This document shows positions 23,001 to 33,835 of a DNA stretch of 64,000 bases, piece after piece. Source of the stretch: Arctopsyche grandis (lineage: Eukaryota; Arthropoda; Insecta; Trichoptera; Hydropsychidae); assembly GCF_051622035.1 (NCBI RefSeq), contig NC_135364.1, positions 26,900,501-26,964,500 of the forward strand, in the 5' to 3' direction. Position 1 is the first letter of the stretch, and each line of letters starts with the position of its first letter. The notes under the pieces are model-generated. The model was not told the origin of the DNA and made no database searches. It saw only the letters and a list, made by a program, of their open reading frames with translations. The position numbers and the translations under genes are program-made.

Positions 23001-26000
23001 ATTTTATTTATTTTACATACATTACAATTACAAACAATGTAGCATTTTACAATATTTTTTTATTGTACATAAATCATACTCAAATAGTGGTGACAGGGTA
23101 GGTAGCATGGTCTTTAGCCAATTTATTGGATGAACCGTTTCAACAATTAAATCAGATAAATTAGCAATCTTTGGTAGGTAACGATCGACCTGGAATCATA
23201 AATATCCAAGGCAAACCAGCAGCATTACAGATAATATACTCAGATTAAATTCCTTTCAATCGAGGTCAACTCACGGGATAGAACCCGGCGACCTCTCCGT
23301 GCTAGGCACAAGCCCAACCACCGAGCCATGCTGCTGGCTATAACACTGTTCAACAAATGACGACTTTTTTTGGTTCAGAGTCGATATATGACTTTTCTTA
23401 TAGATCTGCCCAGTGAATTAGGTAATAAAAAATGTTGATTGGCTCGAGATTCGGAGATATGTGTTTTTTAAATCGCGATGTCTCAAAATCAGTCAATTTC
23501 CTGTTCAAAATGAATATTGGAATCTATAGTCAGGTATTTAATCTTTCATTTGTAGTACTTTTCAGCTTTCAAATCTCTCTAAGTAGTCGTCCAGTTCAAA
23601 TTAAAAGTCAAAATTACGTATTTTCACTTGGGATTTTTTCCCACTGTTAATACTATTTCATATCGAGCATTTTCTATTGAAACATGTTTATTGGAATAGT
23701 GCTCTGGCTACACTATTTTTTGTTTTCGTTTAAAAGGGTTAATTGAAAGTGTGCTGAATTTTAAATCAGTAAAATTGCGAGCTAAAAGCTCGTATTAGTA
23801 TTTCATAGATCTATGTATAAGAAAAGTCATATCTAGTCACCGGAGCCTGAGGGGGCCGTGTATTGTTCAAAGGTTGTAAATGCATTGTTAAAGGTTTGCC
23901 GAACAATGGATAGCACTGTGACTATCCTACCTCTAGTCATATCTCATCTCTGAACCATTTTTCGTGTCGAACAGTTTAATTAATTTACTCAAATATTCAC
24001 ATATATTTTTTGATTTGAGAATAAGTTAAAATCTAACTTTTAAGGTATTGAAAAATATTTTGGGAGAATTGCGGTCAAGGCAGGAAAAAACAAAGTCGAG
24101 AACTGCAAAGATTAAACATGAGCATATTATTACTGTACCACAGTTAAAGCACAGGTATAGAGAAACAAATGTTAATGAAGACGAAGAAAAATGGTTATCT
24201 TTTAAAGGTAGGCTCAACAGAGTAATCAATTAAAAAAAACTGTTCTAAAATATAAATAAAATAAAACCTTTCATTATATTAATAAAATACGGAAATGTTT
24301 ATTTAGATTTGGAGCCACATTCTGAACAAAACGAAATGAATCAAAGTGAAACGGTGGTTCAAAAAAATACAAGTGAAATCCATTCAAACTCAACCAACAC
24401 AAACGCTCAAAAAGTGAAATCAAAATCCAACGAAGATTCTATAATAATTAAAGAGGTGTGTAATGTAATATCTAAAGAAAAGTATTGATTGGCGTATACT
24501 AGCATAGTATGTATGTAATTGTTTATTTATTTAAGGTTCCAAGTGATCCAAAAGAGGACCAAACTACATCGAGCGAAATATACGAAGACATTTTGCAAAA
24601 ACTCACCAAGTTGGGATCTCGCGGTGAGGTAGTCCTCGATCGATTGAACGATAAATTCAATTCAGATATTAAAAGCGAACAAATCAATGAAACGGTCGTT
24701 GTGGTAAATTTTAACTCTACTCTTATGAATATGTATTTCAAAATGTATATGTATTTCAAAATGCGTTTTTAATCATTTTTATTAATGGTAGATTGACGAC
24801 ATATTAAACGATACTGCGACATTCAACAGTACATCAAGTGAAAGTTTATCAAAAGAGGAAATTGCCGATCAGAAATTACAGACTCTTAAACATCTGTTGA
24901 TAGAAATTTTAGAAGAACAAAAGCAAAGTAAGTCATTCGTTGAATTTTGATTATTTAATCAGTGTTGTATCGTCATCATCTATGTACAGATGAAGGCCTC
25001 TCCAAAACGCTTCCACTCGTCCCTGTTTTGCGCAGCTCTCATCCATCTCAACCCTCACACATTTTCCTAATTTCGTCTACCCATCTACCCTGCAGTCTTC
25101 AATTTACCATTTTGCATTCTCTATGGTACCATTCTAGCACTTCTTTTGTCCACCTTTCGTCCATTCTTCTAACCACGTGGCCCACCCATTGCCGTTTCAA
25201 TATCTTCACTCTATCCACTATATCCACTACTCTTGTCATACTTCTCACCCACATATTCCGCTTCCTATCTTTCCTCTTTATGTCAAGCATACAGTGTTCC
25301 GTACTTCTTTGAGTACATTTGAGTAGCATTTTGGCGTTCAATGTCCAAGTTTCGCATCCATACATCATCACTGGCAAAACACATTGATCGAAGATCTTTT
25401 TTCTTAAAGCAGAGTGGCATTTTCGATTTAAAAACCACATTCACTCGTCCAACTGCACTCCATCCTAATTTCATACGTCTCTTTGTTTCTTCTTCTTTAC
25501 TACCCAACATGTCAATTATTTGACCTAAATATAAATAATTATTCGCTACTTTTACTATTTTATCATCTAATGAAATGCTATCAGGCATGCAATAACTATT
25601 GAACATTAGCAGCAGTGCTGGCCTTATACCCAATGGCACCTTCGGGCAATTTTTTTTAAACACCCTTAGAAAAAAAAAATCGCCTTTGACGCTCTAATCT
25701 TAAATTTTGTATGGCTTTTGGCGCTCTAATTTTAAATTTTTAAGCACATCGAACGCCGCCCTAACTTATTTGGAGTCCTCGGGCGCCACCCAACCGGCAC
25801 TGATTAGCAGTGTTGTATATAATAAGTAAAATTATTACTTCTTATTCTAATCTACAGAAAAGAAAGCAGTTGATAAAAAAAATCCAAGAACCAAAAGACA
25901 GATCGTTTTAAGTCCTGCTATGATCGTAGAACTAAATGAAGACGACGAAAAAGGAAATGCAGCTATAGAAGAAGTAAATATCAGTTTATTTTAACTACAA

Positions 26001-26764
26001 TTATTTTAAAAAAAATACATTCACAATAAAAAAATTATAAATTGGTAGGGCTTCGAACCAGACGAATTCGCCGATCATCATTCGGTAATAAATGAAACGA
26101 CACCCAATGATATGTCAAAATCTGAATTTTGGTCATCGTTTTCATCTAGCGAAGAGGCACTTCTCGAGTGCAAAGGTTTGATACTCAATTTACCACTGAC
26201 ACCACATAAAGAATGTGTCCTCACAAATACAGAAAGTGATCACGAAAGAGCTGCCCTATCAAATACAATAACTTACAGGTAAATTTTAGCTATGTAATGT
26301 ATGTATCTTCACTTTGTCACTTAAACGATTTCATATTCACAAACGATGCTATTTTCAGGGTGCCGACGAACGGATACTATTTCTTCGTATTCAACAGTGA
26401 AAATGAAATCCAAACGAATTATATACGAGTGAAATTCGATCTGCAAAAGACAATATACGATTTGACTAAAGGAACTGTAACCGAATGTAAAAATTCTACT
26501 GGAAACTGCACAATTCCGTTGTCGTTCTTCAGCACGGAAAAGGTTTCATTTTTTTCAACTTTCATTCGATACCAAATACATCTGAATATTTTTATAATAA
26601 TTTGAATGAAATTTTAGGTGGTTTTGGAAGTTCCACTCAGAGATAACGATTCTCTGTGGAATGAAGAGTTCGTTGTCATGTCCGAGTGTGAGCCGAGAAC
26701 TGCAATTTATCTCGTTTGCGTAATAACAGTACCAATGCTTATTGTATTTTTAGCATTTCAATGA
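17023..26764 (+). CDS. Two-pass membrane protein resembling APD1-4 N-terminal and middle domains
   Basis: Exons: 17023-17131, 20841-20985, 22202-22289, 22368-22549, 22635-22804, 22869-22993, 24045-24207, 24307-24455, 24536-24703, 24792-24927, 25858-25973, 26049-26278, 26359-26542, 26618-26764. All junctions are GT/AG and the phases join to 703 residues. A cytosolic-looking N-terminus of about 60 residues is followed by TM1 (about 64-84, LRLLILVALLPALFIAVPLYL minus its last residue), a long ectodomain with several N-X-S/T sites, and TM2 at the extreme C-terminus (about 684-702). The part after TM1 (EYWGFYLLQGSIVTV, PGASLIMIRG) and the part before TM2 (GYYFFVFNSENE, then C-x5-C) resemble the APD1-4 N and middle domains (formerly DUF4792/DUF4793) of plant membrane E3 ligases. 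There is no RING after TM2. RTKR at 489-492 is a possible furin site. Family call is by memory of the pattern; function unknown. Confidence 0.75.
17600..18450. repeat. Direct duplication flanking SINE copy 6
   Basis: Two diverged copies of a ~170-bp block, 17665-17835 and 18285-18440, share ATAAATCTATTTGTATAAA-type sequence, a G-rich run (GGAAGGGGG) and GTGAGCCAAAAATC / GTGAGCCGAAAATC. The SINE lies between them. In intron 1 of the APD-like gene. Confidence 0.6.
17836..18270 (-). repeat. SINE copy 6
   Basis: Minus-strand copy with tail GGCGCATTAGGGTTGATC and GGCCTTCTTGGTAT, core CTGCTGGTCAGACTTGG, box B GGTTCGATCCC, and head GCTAGCAGTATGGCCGGTG. More diverged than copies 3 and 5. Confidence 0.8.
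18451..19140. other. Intron 1 of APD-like gene, no recognised feature
   Basis: AT-rich, with one GC-richer patch (18730-18860). The open frame at 18893-19120 has no recognisable domain. Confidence 0.4.
19145..19700 (-). pseudogene. Degenerate RTE-like LINE fragment
   Basis: On the minus strand, with frameshifts, the C-terminal region of an endonuclease/reverse transcriptase can be followed: a GVET-like box, then KELAVLERKRI, GHITRNDVENL and LVLWDAGKASERT. Typical of the end of RTE-type ORF2. Several stops; clearly dead. Lies in intron 1 of the APD-like gene. Confidence 0.55.
19813..20277. mobile_element. hAT-like element, 465 bp
   Basis: Inverted ends CAGGCCCGGC and GTCGGGCCTG. Flanks GGTTAGCT and AGTTATTT are only weakly alike. 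The left flank (CCAGCAAAATAGCTCAGTGG) looks like a SINE head, so the target was probably another SINE copy. Confidence 0.5.
21362..22168. mobile_element. hAT element, 807 bp, just upstream of exon 3
   Basis: Inverted ends CAGTGGTGGCCACGCGGGC and GCCCGCGTGGCCACCACTG. Flanks CATTAGGT (21354-21361) and CAGTAGGT (22169-22176) are an 8-bp duplication with one change. No transposase seen. Ends 33 bp before exon 3 of the APD-like gene (22202). Confidence 0.85.
22996..23338 (-). repeat. SINE copy 7 in intron 6 of the APD-like gene
   Basis: Minus-strand copy: head GCCAGCAGCATGGCTCGGTG, box B GGTTCTATCCC, core CTGCTGGTTTGCCTTGG, then the shared body. The usual CCAGGAAGG tail is missing; it ends at an A-rich stretch (22996-23025). 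Confidence 0.8.
24970..25603 (-). pseudogene. RTE-like LINE 3' fragment in intron 10 of the APD-like gene
   Basis: Minus strand, two frames joined by a frameshift near 25370-25400: first NNYLYLGQIID and TKRRMKLGWSAVGRV, then FDQCVLPVMMYGCETWTLN, RQWVGHVVRRMDERWT, and EVLEWYHRE. These are C-terminal motifs of RTE-type endonuclease-reverse transcriptases. Truncated upstream; interrupted just beyond by a hAT MITE. Confidence 0.8.
25612..25802. mobile_element. hAT MITE, 191 bp
   Basis: Inverted ends CAGTGCTGGCC and CCGGCACTG, with a perfect 8-bp duplication ATTAGCAG (25604-25611, 25803-25810). In intron 10 of the APD-like gene, next to the RTE fragment. Confidence 0.85.
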
Positions 26765-27150
26765 GATTTTTCATATAATATATATAAATTCTAATCATAG
26801 TTTCTATTGCCGATCAATTATAATAAGTACCGATTAGATATATATACAATCTAGACTTAAACAAATGTGATTTAATCGATAAGGACTGAAATCAAAATGA
26901 ATGCAGCTAATTTAATGTGTACATAAATATATAAAAAATGTGATTTTCAAATTATGTTTTCATTGATTGTTAACAAAACAACTGCTATGTATTTATATTT
27001 TGTAGTTTAAAAAACAATTGAATTTTATTATAATATATTGAAGTAATATTTCGAAAATATTGTTACATTTTCGAATAAACATCTACTTATACATATCATA
27101 TTATTTTAAGGGTGCCATTTATTGGCCTGGTAAATAAAAATAATACCCCT
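26765..27150. other. 3' flank of the APD-like gene
   Basis: AT-rich. AATAAA at 27073-27078 is a plausible poly(A) signal for the APD-like gene about 310 bp after the stop. Nothing else recognised. Confidence 0.4.
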
Positions 27151-27763
27151 CTCTAAAATAGCTCGCACGACGGATTCGGTTTTCACCCGGCAAATCAAAC
27201 GTCAAATGGGTTGCCAGTAATAAAAATAAAATTTGACAAAAATAAATACCGACCCTCACAACCTAATCTTAAACGAATAGGGCCAACCCTAACTTAACCT
27301 AACCTAACCTAGCTCTTAAATAAATAAGTGTTGGCTGTTAAGATAAAACGATTACCCAGTGAAAACGTAACTGGTTATGATTTCGGTAAACGGACTACTA
27401 GTCATATGTAAACCAGTCACAGGACAACCGGTCGCTCTAGATCGGTCACACGTGATCACCCGTCACACTAAAACTAGTCACGAGAAAATTGGTCACACCC
27501 TAAAACTGGTCACGAGAAAATTGGTCACACCCTAAAATCGGTCAACCAGTTTTCTCGTGACGGGTAATCACGTGTGACCGATCTAGAGCCACCGGTTGTC
27601 CTGTGACCGGTTCACATTTGACCAGTAATCATCAAACCATGATTTCACTGAAACGTCAAATTTTATTTTTGTTACTGGCAACCCGTTTGACGTTTGATTC
27701 TGAACGTCGTTTGATTCTGAAATTCGTTTAAACGCCGATTCTGTCGTGCGAGCTATTTTAGAG
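27151..27763. mobile_element. Long inverted-repeat element with a nested MITE
   Basis: Outer inverted ends CTCTAAAATAGCTCGCACGA and its reverse complement at 27733-27763; further matching arms (CAAACGTCAAATGGGTTGCC against GGCAACCCGTTTGACGTTTG). No clear target duplication. A run of CCTAA units (27296-27318) lies in its left half. The MITE 27385-27638 sits in its centre. Confidence 0.65.
27385..27638. mobile_element. GGTAATTGG-family MITE with GACCGGTTTTCTC repeats
   Basis: Starts GGTAAACGGACTACTAGTC, ends AGTAATCATCAAACC, and is flanked by an 8-bp duplication ATGATTTC (27377-27384, 27639-27646). Interior holds inverted copies of CTAGATCGGTCAC and two tandem copies of a GGTCACACCCTAAAA unit, like the array at 44160-44400. 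Confidence 0.75.
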
Positions 27764-28874
27764 ATGTTGATTGGACATTAAATGTCGTGTTGACATTTGT
27801 CGTGTAATTTATTTTACAGCCGTGCCAAAAATATTATCCCGTATTTAAATATATTAGAGAAAATTTTTGTAACATATTGTGTTTATATTTTTTATATTAA
27901 TTTATAAATGTTTGTCGTTTAATAAAATAATAGAAAAACTATTGTGTAGTATCTTTCATCAAAACAAACAAAATGCAAAAAATTTCTATTGAAAAAAATA
28001 GTCGTTCATTAGGGTAAAAGTTTTAATTGAAAGTCACGCAATATTTTTAAGGGTGCTTTAAAGAATTAGGAAGAGATTAATTTTCCTTGCCGTGAAATTG
28101 ACTTTTTATGGGATTAAATAAGCTTTCGAGATATTATATTTTTCGCGTTTTAAATGAAACAGTTAGCGAATGCCCATTTCACTAAAGTAGAACCAAAAAT
28201 TTGCTCTAAATAGCATTTGAAATTTGATTTCACAAAAATATCAATTAATAGAATTAAAAGAGAATACAAAATAATAAACATTCTCAATATCACATTGCAC
28301 GTACAAATGTATAATATTATACTTAACTACAATTAGGTGATATATTTTCTATATTCGAACCATTCATGTACATATTTACATTCAGAATGCAGATTGAATT
28401 TTCCTAGCAGAAATTGATTAGGCAAACAAACGCCCACCCTAAATCGTTTTGATTGGTGGAAATTGCAGAGAGGGAGTGGTCTGTGCTCCGCCCTCGACCC
28501 TAAATCTCCATCCCCATCTTCAGTCGAGGCAGATTTGGTTCATTTTAGTTTTTTACGAACTGCCACGAGGTACACATCGTTTTCACATTGTGCTCAATAC
28601 TATATACATACATACTTATATAACAAAAAATCATTTCCAAATCAAGAACAATTCCAATCATAGTATTGTTGAAAAGTAAGTTTAAATTGAATATAAAAAA
28701 CAATTGAATTTATTTTCAATTCAAATTGTTTAACGATTTCGAAATCTCACAATCAAATTCATTTCAAAATACATACATATTTTCAAGTGCTTAAAATTAA
28801 ATTAATATTCTATTCGTGTGTTTATTATATTCATCGTTTTACTATATTTCGTTATACATTTACGTACACACCTA
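27764..28874. other. Intergenic, no recognised feature
   Basis: AT-rich. A short GC-richer patch (28430-28560) holds an open frame without recognisable domain. No gene called. Confidence 0.4.
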
Positions 28875-30123
28875 AAGAGCCGCTCTAAGGGTAGTTGGCG
28901 CCCGGGTGCAAATCCAAAATTTGCGTCCCTCCCCCCACAAAAATTAAAAAAAAATCAAACATTGTAATTCACCTTGCTTATCATCAGAATATACCTATAT
29001 ATGTATATATATGTATAAATATTTTTTTATGGGGACGAAGGTATTGTGAGCTACCCACAGGGGCGTCCCAGGAGAGGTGGCAAAATTCTTGACCAGTAAG
29101 GAATGACTTTCTAGGGGAGGGGTGTATTATATTAAAAAAGTGAGTGTATATGAATTTTTGGGGTCTAGGTGACGAGCCAGAATGTTAAATTACAGAAAAC
29201 ACAAATATCGGAAGGCAAAGATCGAAAATCGAAAGATCAAAAAAAAGGGTGCATGGTAAACGGTACATACTCACTTAGCAGGATACAACAGGAACAAGAG
29301 GAACAGGCTTTTCCTCCCGTATTAATGTGCGCGCGCAGAATATGGGAGGAAAAGCCTGTTCCTCTTGTTCCTGTTGTACCCTGCTCGCGCAAATTAAGTG
29401 AGTATGTACCGTTTACCATGCACCCTTTTTTTTTTGATCTTTCGACTTAAGATCTTCCGATTTTCGATCTTTGCCTTCCAATATTTGTGATTTCTGTAAT
29501 TTAACATTCTGGCTCGTCACGGAGACCGGAATTTTCGATATTTCTTTTAATTAATTTTTTATATATATATTTTTATCGATAAAATCAATAGTAAAATATT
29601 TTTAATGAATAAGCGAATTTTACAAATGTCTTTAAAAGCAAGACAAACAACAAAACAAAATATGTTTGGAAGTTAATATTTTTAAGACGTGTTTATATCT
29701 GACAGTGTCATTAACTAAAGAATTTCAATGTTTTATTTTTGTCGGTTAAGTATTTTAATTTAAATTCATAATAATACATTAAACAACGTGGATAGTCCCG
29801 TTCAAATCCAAGGGGGGTGGCTGCCCACCCCAGGCCCCCCAAATGACTCCCTTGGCTACCCACAAGAAGCCCCCATGAATACATGTCAATTTGCATTACA
29901 TTTCTGTGCATCGCTGCTTTTTTTCCACACTTTTGCACACGAAACGTAGACTTTGGTGACTTTTATTTCAATTTTTGTCTAACGGAAGCTGTCGATATTT
30001 TTATTATATAATTTTTTACATACCTCTTCTTACTTTCACTTATTTTTTCGTGGAGCTTGGCGCCCTTTGGGGCTTTGGCGCCCGGGTGTTCTGCACCCTC
30101 AAATCGCCCTTAGAGCGGCCCTG
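28875..30123. mobile_element. hAT element, 1249 bp, non-coding
   Basis: Inverted ends AAGAGCCGCTCTAAGGG and CCCTTAGAGCGGCCCTG, and subterminal GGCGCCCGGGTG in both arms. A perfect 8-bp duplication CACACCTA (28867-28874, 30124-30131) flanks it. No transposase frame survives. It carries the foldback 29165-29527. Confidence 0.85.
29165..29527. mobile_element. Foldback element, second copy
   Basis: Same family as 7208-7602: GTGACGAGCCAGAATGTTAA at the left, GTTCCTCTTGTTCCTGTTG in the right arm, ending GGCTCGTCACGGAGACC. Flanks GAATTTTT / GAATTTTC suggest a slightly eroded duplication. The two arms differ by a small deletion of the left TTAAGATC segment. Confidence 0.75.
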
Positions 30124-30134
30124 CACACCTACAT

Positions 30135-30315
30135 TATAAACGTTGCAATTGCTAACTAGTGTATACATAGTTATTGACTATTTACATTTTAAAGTTAAAA
30201 AATAAGAAACCCTGTGACATTATTGAAAACCTTTTGTGCCCCCGATGATGCTCCTGTTGACTACTAACTGAAGTGGTCAATAACTATACACTGGCTAACA
30301 ATTATAATGTTTATT
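30135..30315. mobile_element. Short inverted-repeat MITE
   Basis: Arms 30135-30182 (ACTAGTGTATACATAGTTAT) and 30268-30315 (ATAACTATACACTGGCTAAC) are near reverse complements. Non-coding, class unknown. Confidence 0.5.
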
Positions 30316-31390
30316 TTTCTTACAAATTGCATGTACTATAAATATGTATGTAATAAAATAGAACACAATTATGCTTCATTTCATTTAAAAGGACACTTTG
30401 AAGATACTGCTACTGGTTAATGAGGCTTAAATATACGCTAAATAAAAATACGCTAGTGGTTAATGAGGCTTAAATTTGATACAATTTACAATTATTAAAC
30501 TATTTATCAATTGATAAATAGTTTTTTTATTATTATATTTATTTTTTATGAACGATAGAGATTGCACTATTCTTCCTATCGTCTGAAATAAATAAAAATA
30601 TTATTATAAGGCGTAACTTTCGAGCCAAATAAAGTCAAAAATTAATTATAAATATAAAATTGCATTATAGATTCGGAAGAGATCATTTTTAAGTTATTAT
30701 ATACAGTTTTTTTCCACCAGTTAAGTACGTATGTATTTTAAATGATGGTTTTTGGAGTGACTTTGACCAATGGCGTGAAGCTCCATAGTGGCGCTTTAAA
30801 TGAAATTAAGTCAAATGTTAGTATAGATTCCGTTTTACTTTTTCCCAAAGATTGCATCCCGTGATTAATGTTTGAATTGCAATCGAGGAAGACAGCACTC
30901 TTAGGCGGTTTTGTCAAGGTATATAAATACATATTTGAATGGATTCTGTATCGATCGAAATTTTCCATTTTATAAATGTCACATTTTTAGTGAAATAGTT
31001 CAAATTTTCCTATATATTTTTTTTCGTTTTAAAATTTTTATATATAATTTAAAATATGTGTAGTTGTAAAGTAAATACGAGTAAGTATATCATTGCGAAA
31101 ACATTTGATTTCCTGCCAGCTGTGTCAGATGGACGGAAATGTCCATCAGTCCACTTCCTCCAAGCTCTCGCGATCACGCAAAGATAATCCTTATTTTTAG
31201 TTCATTTAAAAATTGAAAAATAGTAGTTAGTTAAAAAAAAAGTATCGTTATCAATTCCAAATTTGTACATAATTGTATCAACTTAATAATAGCTTCAAAA
31301 TCTTATTCTACTCTTTAGCGGTAAATATTTCTTTGTTTCTCCATACAAATTTATGCAATCTGCAGTTTTCAATTTAGAACCATCGAATAT
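30316..31390. other. Intergenic, LINE tail and hairpin
   Basis: 30496-30523 is a perfect 28-bp palindrome around TATCAATTGATA. 30545-30600 (GATTGCACTATTCTTCC, then TCGTCTGAAATAAA) matches 61630-61670 and looks like a shared LINE 3' end. The rest is not recognised. Confidence 0.4.
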
Positions 31391-31423
31391 CTAATGGTAC
31401 TCTATTTTAGGCCATTATCAGGT

Positions 31424-31680
31424 TTTGCAAAGATTCGGAACCCGGAGTTTAACACAAAATTTTGTGAAAAATACCTTTTTATTATTACATACCTCCTTTA
31501 CGTTTCACTTACGATTACAATTCAGGAAAAAGTTTTCCTCTTATACGATCGTTTTCATACTTTGCCATATTGCTCATTTTGGTCATCAATATAAGTAAAT
31601 GGATCATCTGCCATTACGATGGTGCAAAAATATCGAGTAAGACGCGTTTGAAATTTGAATTTCTGAAAAGTGACTGACGT
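31424..31680 (-). repeat. Interspersed repeat A copy
   Basis: Contains CCTCCTTTACGTTTCACTTA, then CGATCGTTTTCATACTTTGC and CATTTTGGTCATCAATATAA. A second, shorter piece of the same end lies at 31755-31795. Related to 34863-35065. Confidence 0.65.
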
Positions 31681-31930
31681 CTATCCAGTTCTTAGTTTTA
31701 AACATAGATGGCGGTAGTAAAATAGAATTATTGGTATTTTTATTAAAAATAATAATTTTTACATATCTCCTTTACGTTTCACTTGCGATTATTCTGAACT
31801 TTCGTCTGCTGGAGTAACGCCGGGTAATTCAACTAGTCGTCTATGTAAACAAAATTGAAAGTGTGTTTGTATAGGTATATTTGTTCAGGATTTAATCTAT
31901 AATGACTAATTTTAATCCCGATATATAATT

Positions 31931-32335
31931 AGCAGAATAGAATAGTAGTTAGCACATAATGCTTTGAACAGAGTGGTCACGGGTTCAAATCCCACTGGTT
32001 TCAGCTGGCCGGACCTTGGATTTGTGACTCCAGGTCGATCGTTTCCTATCATAGTTTGCCAATTATCTAATTTTCATTAAAACGGCTTCAACAAATTGGC
32101 AACCTTACCAATTTTCTCGCAAAATATCGAGTTTTCAGCAATCTCGAATTTCGCTGAATCATATAAAATGATGCAAATTTTTAAATTTGACCACAAATGT
32201 CTCTGTGGATATTAATTGATATGTACTTTGTATAATACCAATAATATTTGTATCATATGTACAATGTTTCTGACCAGGAAGGCGCATTGGGGTTACCTGT
32301 CAGGCCTTCCTGGTATAAATTAAAGATAAAATAAA
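31931..32335 (+). repeat. SINE copy 8, full length
   Basis: Head with box-B-like GGTTCAAATCC, core TGACTCCAGGTCGATCG, TTGCCAATTATCTAATTTTC, and tail CCAGGAAGGCGCATTGGGGT then GGCCTTCCTGGTAT and an A-rich end. Its middle (ACCTTACCAATTTTCTCGC) is the part found inside the LTR remnant at 3310-3461. Confidence 0.8.
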
Positions 32336-32449
32336 CATAACATATCAATGGATTCCTCACGATTCCACTTATTATAAGGCGTTTTTACATAATCGTGTAC
32401 ATATATATTTTATTTTGTTTTTATTTTTACATAGTTATAAACCAGGAAG

Positions 32450-32805
32450 CAGAGAAATGTAATAATAATAGAAGGGCCCTTACGAATAAATAATTGTTGT
32501 CAATATTCCGCGGTAAGTCTCTATAAATACGCTACAACGCACGGAATACAATCGGATCAATTTACTTATAAAAATGTATTCCATGTTGTTTATTGTGAGT
32601 TTTTGAATGCATTGTGCAATTTTTACCGATGCTTGTCCATCTTGCGAGTAATATAAACAAACAGAGAAGTTTTTATCGGACATACGTCGAGCACCAAGCA
32701 TCAAATACGACTGATGCTAAAATTATTTAGGATTGTCTGTGGACAATCGTCACTTGACAACAATATGACGCCTAAAGCCACTTCTATCAATATAACATTT
32801 CTCTG
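32450..32805. mobile_element. hAT MITE, 356 bp
   Basis: Ends CAGAGAAATGTAATAATA and TATAACATTTCTCTG. Perfect 8-bp duplication CCAGGAAG (32442-32449, 32806-32813), created inside the conserved SINE tail. Shares its interior (TTGCGAGTAATATAAACAAA) with 33077-33835. Confidence 0.9.
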
Positions 32806-33076
32806 CCAGGAAGGCCTTACGGGTAGACCCCAATGCGCCTACCTAGACAATTAATTACAAACATTGCAGCATTATTTATTACATAAATCACTGTATTTCG
32901 AGAGGCTGAAGAATACGAAATTAACAATTAATTAATTGATGAATTAGTCCATAGATATATCTATGAATTTAGACTTGTACTTATTTTTTTACATATTGTA
33001 CATAAATCAAATTCAGATATTTGTGATATAGTGAGTAGGATTGTTATTGCCAATTTGATGGAGGAACCGTTCCAAC

Positions 33077-33835
33077 CAGAGAAATGTTTATAATAATAGA
33101 AGTGTTTACGAATAAATAAATTGTATGAATAATATGCGGTACGTCTCAATAACTACGCTACAACGCACGGAATATATAATCAGGGTCATCACATATTCAC
33201 TACAAAATTAAAGTTTTATTTTGATATACATAGATTTATTTACAATTTGAGTATATTGTGATGTTGGGCTTTGGTGGCCAATCCGTTTCTTTTCTTATTT
33301 GTCTGTCCTTGGGAACTCTTAAATTAACTTGTAATGTATAGTTTCAACAAAAATATGTATTATATAAAATGAACGATTTTTATATTAATTAAACTTAAAT
33401 AATTGGTTATTAATATAATTGAGTATTCGGCGCCACCAAGAGAAATGTTTTTACATTTATTTAAAAATATTTTTTACATTTCTCTGGTGCCACCCCTGAA
33501 ATTTTATGTAGAATGCAGGCGATCGCCATGACACTTTTAAAAACTGTCAAACTACGATGTTAATTGAATAATATGTTACTTAAATGATCAATTTACTTAT
33601 AAAAATGTATCCCATGTTGTTTATTGTGTGTTTTTGAATGCATTGTGCAATTTTTAACGATGCACTTGCCCATCTTGCGATTAATATTAACAAACAGATT
33701 TTTATCGGACATATGTATGTATGTACGTCGAGCACCAACCATCAAATACGACTGACGCCAAAATTATTTGAAAAGGTCTGTGGACATTCTTCTACATTCG
33801 CCTAATGCCACTTCTATTATTATAAAATTTCTCTG
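33077..33835. mobile_element. hAT MITE of the same family with internal insertion, 759 bp
   Basis: Ends CAGAGAAATGTTTATAATAA and TATAAAATTTCTCTG. Flanks GTTCCAAC and GGTACAAC are an 8-bp duplication with two changes. About 400 bp (33182-33588) absent from the 356-bp copy is inserted in the middle; it holds the 49-bp miniature. Confidence 0.85.
33438..33486. mobile_element. 49-bp hAT miniature
   Basis: AAGAGAAATG ... CATTTCTCTG, little more than the two termini of the 32450-32805 family, flanked by GCGCCACC (33430-33437) and GTGCCACC (33487-33494), an 8-bp duplication with one change. Confidence 0.6.

Noticed and set aside
17023-26764. RIC-3 (acetylcholine receptor chaperone) as the identity of this gene
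   Set aside because: Considered because of an N-terminal membrane helix and an acidic linker, but the two ectodomain blocks and the C-terminal helix fit the APD1-4 pattern better.
27296-27318. Telomere or subtelomere
   Set aside because: Only about four CCTAA units, inside an inverted-repeat element and surrounded by host genes.
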